Shown: positions 7,011 to 7,211 of the stretch, piece after piece
How positions within the stretch are numbered: position 1 is the stretch's first letter
Layout of the letters: every line of letters starts with the position of its first letter
Source: JAYZVT01 sp050248375
Lineage (GTDB): Bacteria; Pseudomonadota; Alphaproteobacteria; Rhizobiales; Methyloligellaceae
DNA: 7,211 nt
Direction: 5' to 3'
NCBI GenBank assembly: GCA_050248375.1
Contig: JBFWSL010000196.1
Span: forward strand, 1-7,211
The notes under the pieces: model-generated
Database searches by the model: none
The model's input: only the letters and a program-made list of their open reading frames with translations
Told to the model about the DNA's origin: nothing
Made by a program: the position numbers and the translations under genes

Positions 7011-7028
7011 GCGCGGCTTGTGCCGCGC
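7011..7028 (-). promoter_or_regulatory. GC-rich hairpin in the 5' leader of the TRAP binding-protein gene
   Basis: GCGCGGC-TTGT-GCCGCGC is a perfect 7-bp, all-G/C stem with a 4-base loop. In the minus-strand transcript it lies seven bases ahead of the Shine-Dalgarno. It may stabilise the mRNA or act as a leader structure. A terminator is unlikely: on the minus strand no U-run follows, and on the plus strand, where a short TTTCT does follow, no transcript is expected to end here. The structure is certain; the function is inference. Confidence 0.55.
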
Positions 7029-7093
7029 TTTCTGTTGCCGGGAGCATCCAGAAAGGATAATCATTCGACAAATGCTATTTATGAATACAGAAG

Positions 7094-7108
7094 ATGCCGT
7101 ATAGGCAT
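7094..7108. promoter_or_regulatory. Putative LysR-type operator (T-N11-A dyad)
   Basis: ATGCC-GTATA-GGCAT is a perfect inverted repeat, and its inner part from T7095 to A7107 has the LysR-box form T-N11-A. It is centred about 42 bases upstream of the divergent LysR start and 111 bases upstream of the TRAP gene, in the shared promoter region, a usual place for the main LysR binding site. A weaker dyad, CATT-CGACA-AATG (7062-7074), lies about 33 bases nearer to the TRAP gene and could be the ligand-dependent activation site. No convincing -35/-10 pair could be fixed. The sequence symmetry is seen directly; binding is inferred. Confidence 0.6.
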
Positions 7109-7128
7109 GATAAATATTTATCCATGCC
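7104..7128. repeat. Imperfect palindrome overlapping the LysR box
   Basis: The centre GATAAATATTTATC (7109-7122) is a perfect 14-base palindrome, flanked by GGCAT on the left and, after one extra C, ATGCC on the right. The left flank GGCAT (7104-7108) is also the right arm of the 7094-7108 dyad. The region thus holds three copies of the same half-site (ATGCC, GGCAT, ATGCC). It lies 14 bases before the LysR start codon, where a bound protein could block LysR transcription (autoregulation), which is inferred. Confidence 0.6.
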
Positions 7129-7142
7129 ATTAGGGTATATCT

Positions 7143-7211
7143 ATGAACCTGCGCTCCCTCGAATATTTCATCAGCGTGGCCCAGCTCGGCAGCTTCAGCC
7201 GGGCGGCGGAG
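7143..7211 (+). CDS. LysR-family transcriptional regulator (N-terminal 23 codons; 3' end outside the window)
   Basis: Only the first 23 codons are present. They read as the first helices of a LysR winged helix-turn-helix: MNLRSLEYFISVAQLGSFSR followed by AAE. The spacing of Leu, Tyr-Phe, Val-Ala, Gly-Ser-Phe and Ala-Ala fits the family's strongly conserved start. An AGGG lies seven bases before the ATG. The gene diverges from the TRAP binding-protein gene across an AT-rich region with dyad symmetry, the classical arrangement of a LysR regulator and its target operon. The effector-binding domain lies outside the window, so the inducer cannot be guessed from it. Confidence 0.9.
   Translation, partial: MNLRSLEYFISVAQLGSFSRAAE

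Noticed and set aside
7011..7032. Hairpin followed by TTTCT read as a plus-strand intrinsic terminator
   Set aside because: No plus-strand gene ends here, the U-tract is short and broken, and the position next to the minus-strand ribosome site fits a leader structure better.
6991..7071. Upstream in-frame ATG (7071) as start of the TRAP binding protein
   Set aside because: The extra 27 residues are encoded by the leader hairpin and the Shine-Dalgarno region and would push the Tat motif away from the N-terminus.
1..7211. CRISPR arrays, tRNA or rRNA genes, insertion sequences or attachment sites
   Set aside because: No repeat-spacer pattern, cloverleaf, transposase motif or terminal repeats was seen; nearly the whole window is ordinary protein-coding sequence.

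Overview
The window comes from a GC-rich bacterium. Codon third positions are mostly G or C, and long spurious antisense reading frames appear as a result. The Tat-exported TRAP-type binding protein, the LysR regulator, the asparaginase close to the Rhizobium etli type and the acetylpolyamine-amidohydrolase/GNAT fusion together suggest an alphaproteobacterium (Rhizobiales- or Rhodospirillales-like). That placement is an inference from gene families, not from a marker gene.

Left block (1-4722, plus strand): a tightly packed operon that enters the window mid-gene. In order it holds the C-terminal part of one ATP-grasp (D-Ala-D-Ala-ligase-like) enzyme, a second complete ATP-grasp ligase, a 758-residue fusion with the order GNAT acetyltransferase - histone-deacetylase/acetylpolyamine-amidohydrolase - GNAT acetyltransferase, and an L-asparaginase II of the zinc/Ser-Lys (R. 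etli AnsA/ReAV) type. The first two junctions are single-base gaps (TGA-N-ATG), so translation is probably coupled. Two carboxylate-amine ligases, two N-acetyltransferases, one deacetylase and one amidohydrolase together look like a pathway that builds, acylates and trims a small amide- or peptide-like metabolite. This is the part most likely to be an uncharacterised system. The substrate cannot be read from the sequence.

Right block (4719-7142, minus strand): a Tat-exported, DctP-type TRAP solute-binding protein, followed 58 bases later by an alpha/beta-hydrolase of the epoxide-hydrolase/haloalkanoate-dehalogenase type with a basic C-terminal tail. The hydrolase stop codon overlaps the asparaginase stop codon in a convergent arrangement, leaving no intergenic space for a terminator. 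No TRAP membrane subunits are visible.

Regulatory region (6991-7142): it separates the binding-protein gene from a divergent LysR-family regulator, of which only the first 23 codons are in the window. It is conspicuously AT-rich. It holds a perfect dyad of the LysR-box form T-N11-A, a second, larger palindrome sharing one half-site with it, and a GC-rich hairpin just upstream of a strong ribosome-binding site. The likely logic is that the LysR protein senses a ligand and controls uptake (binding protein) and hydrolysis (alpha/beta hydrolase) of an organic substrate.
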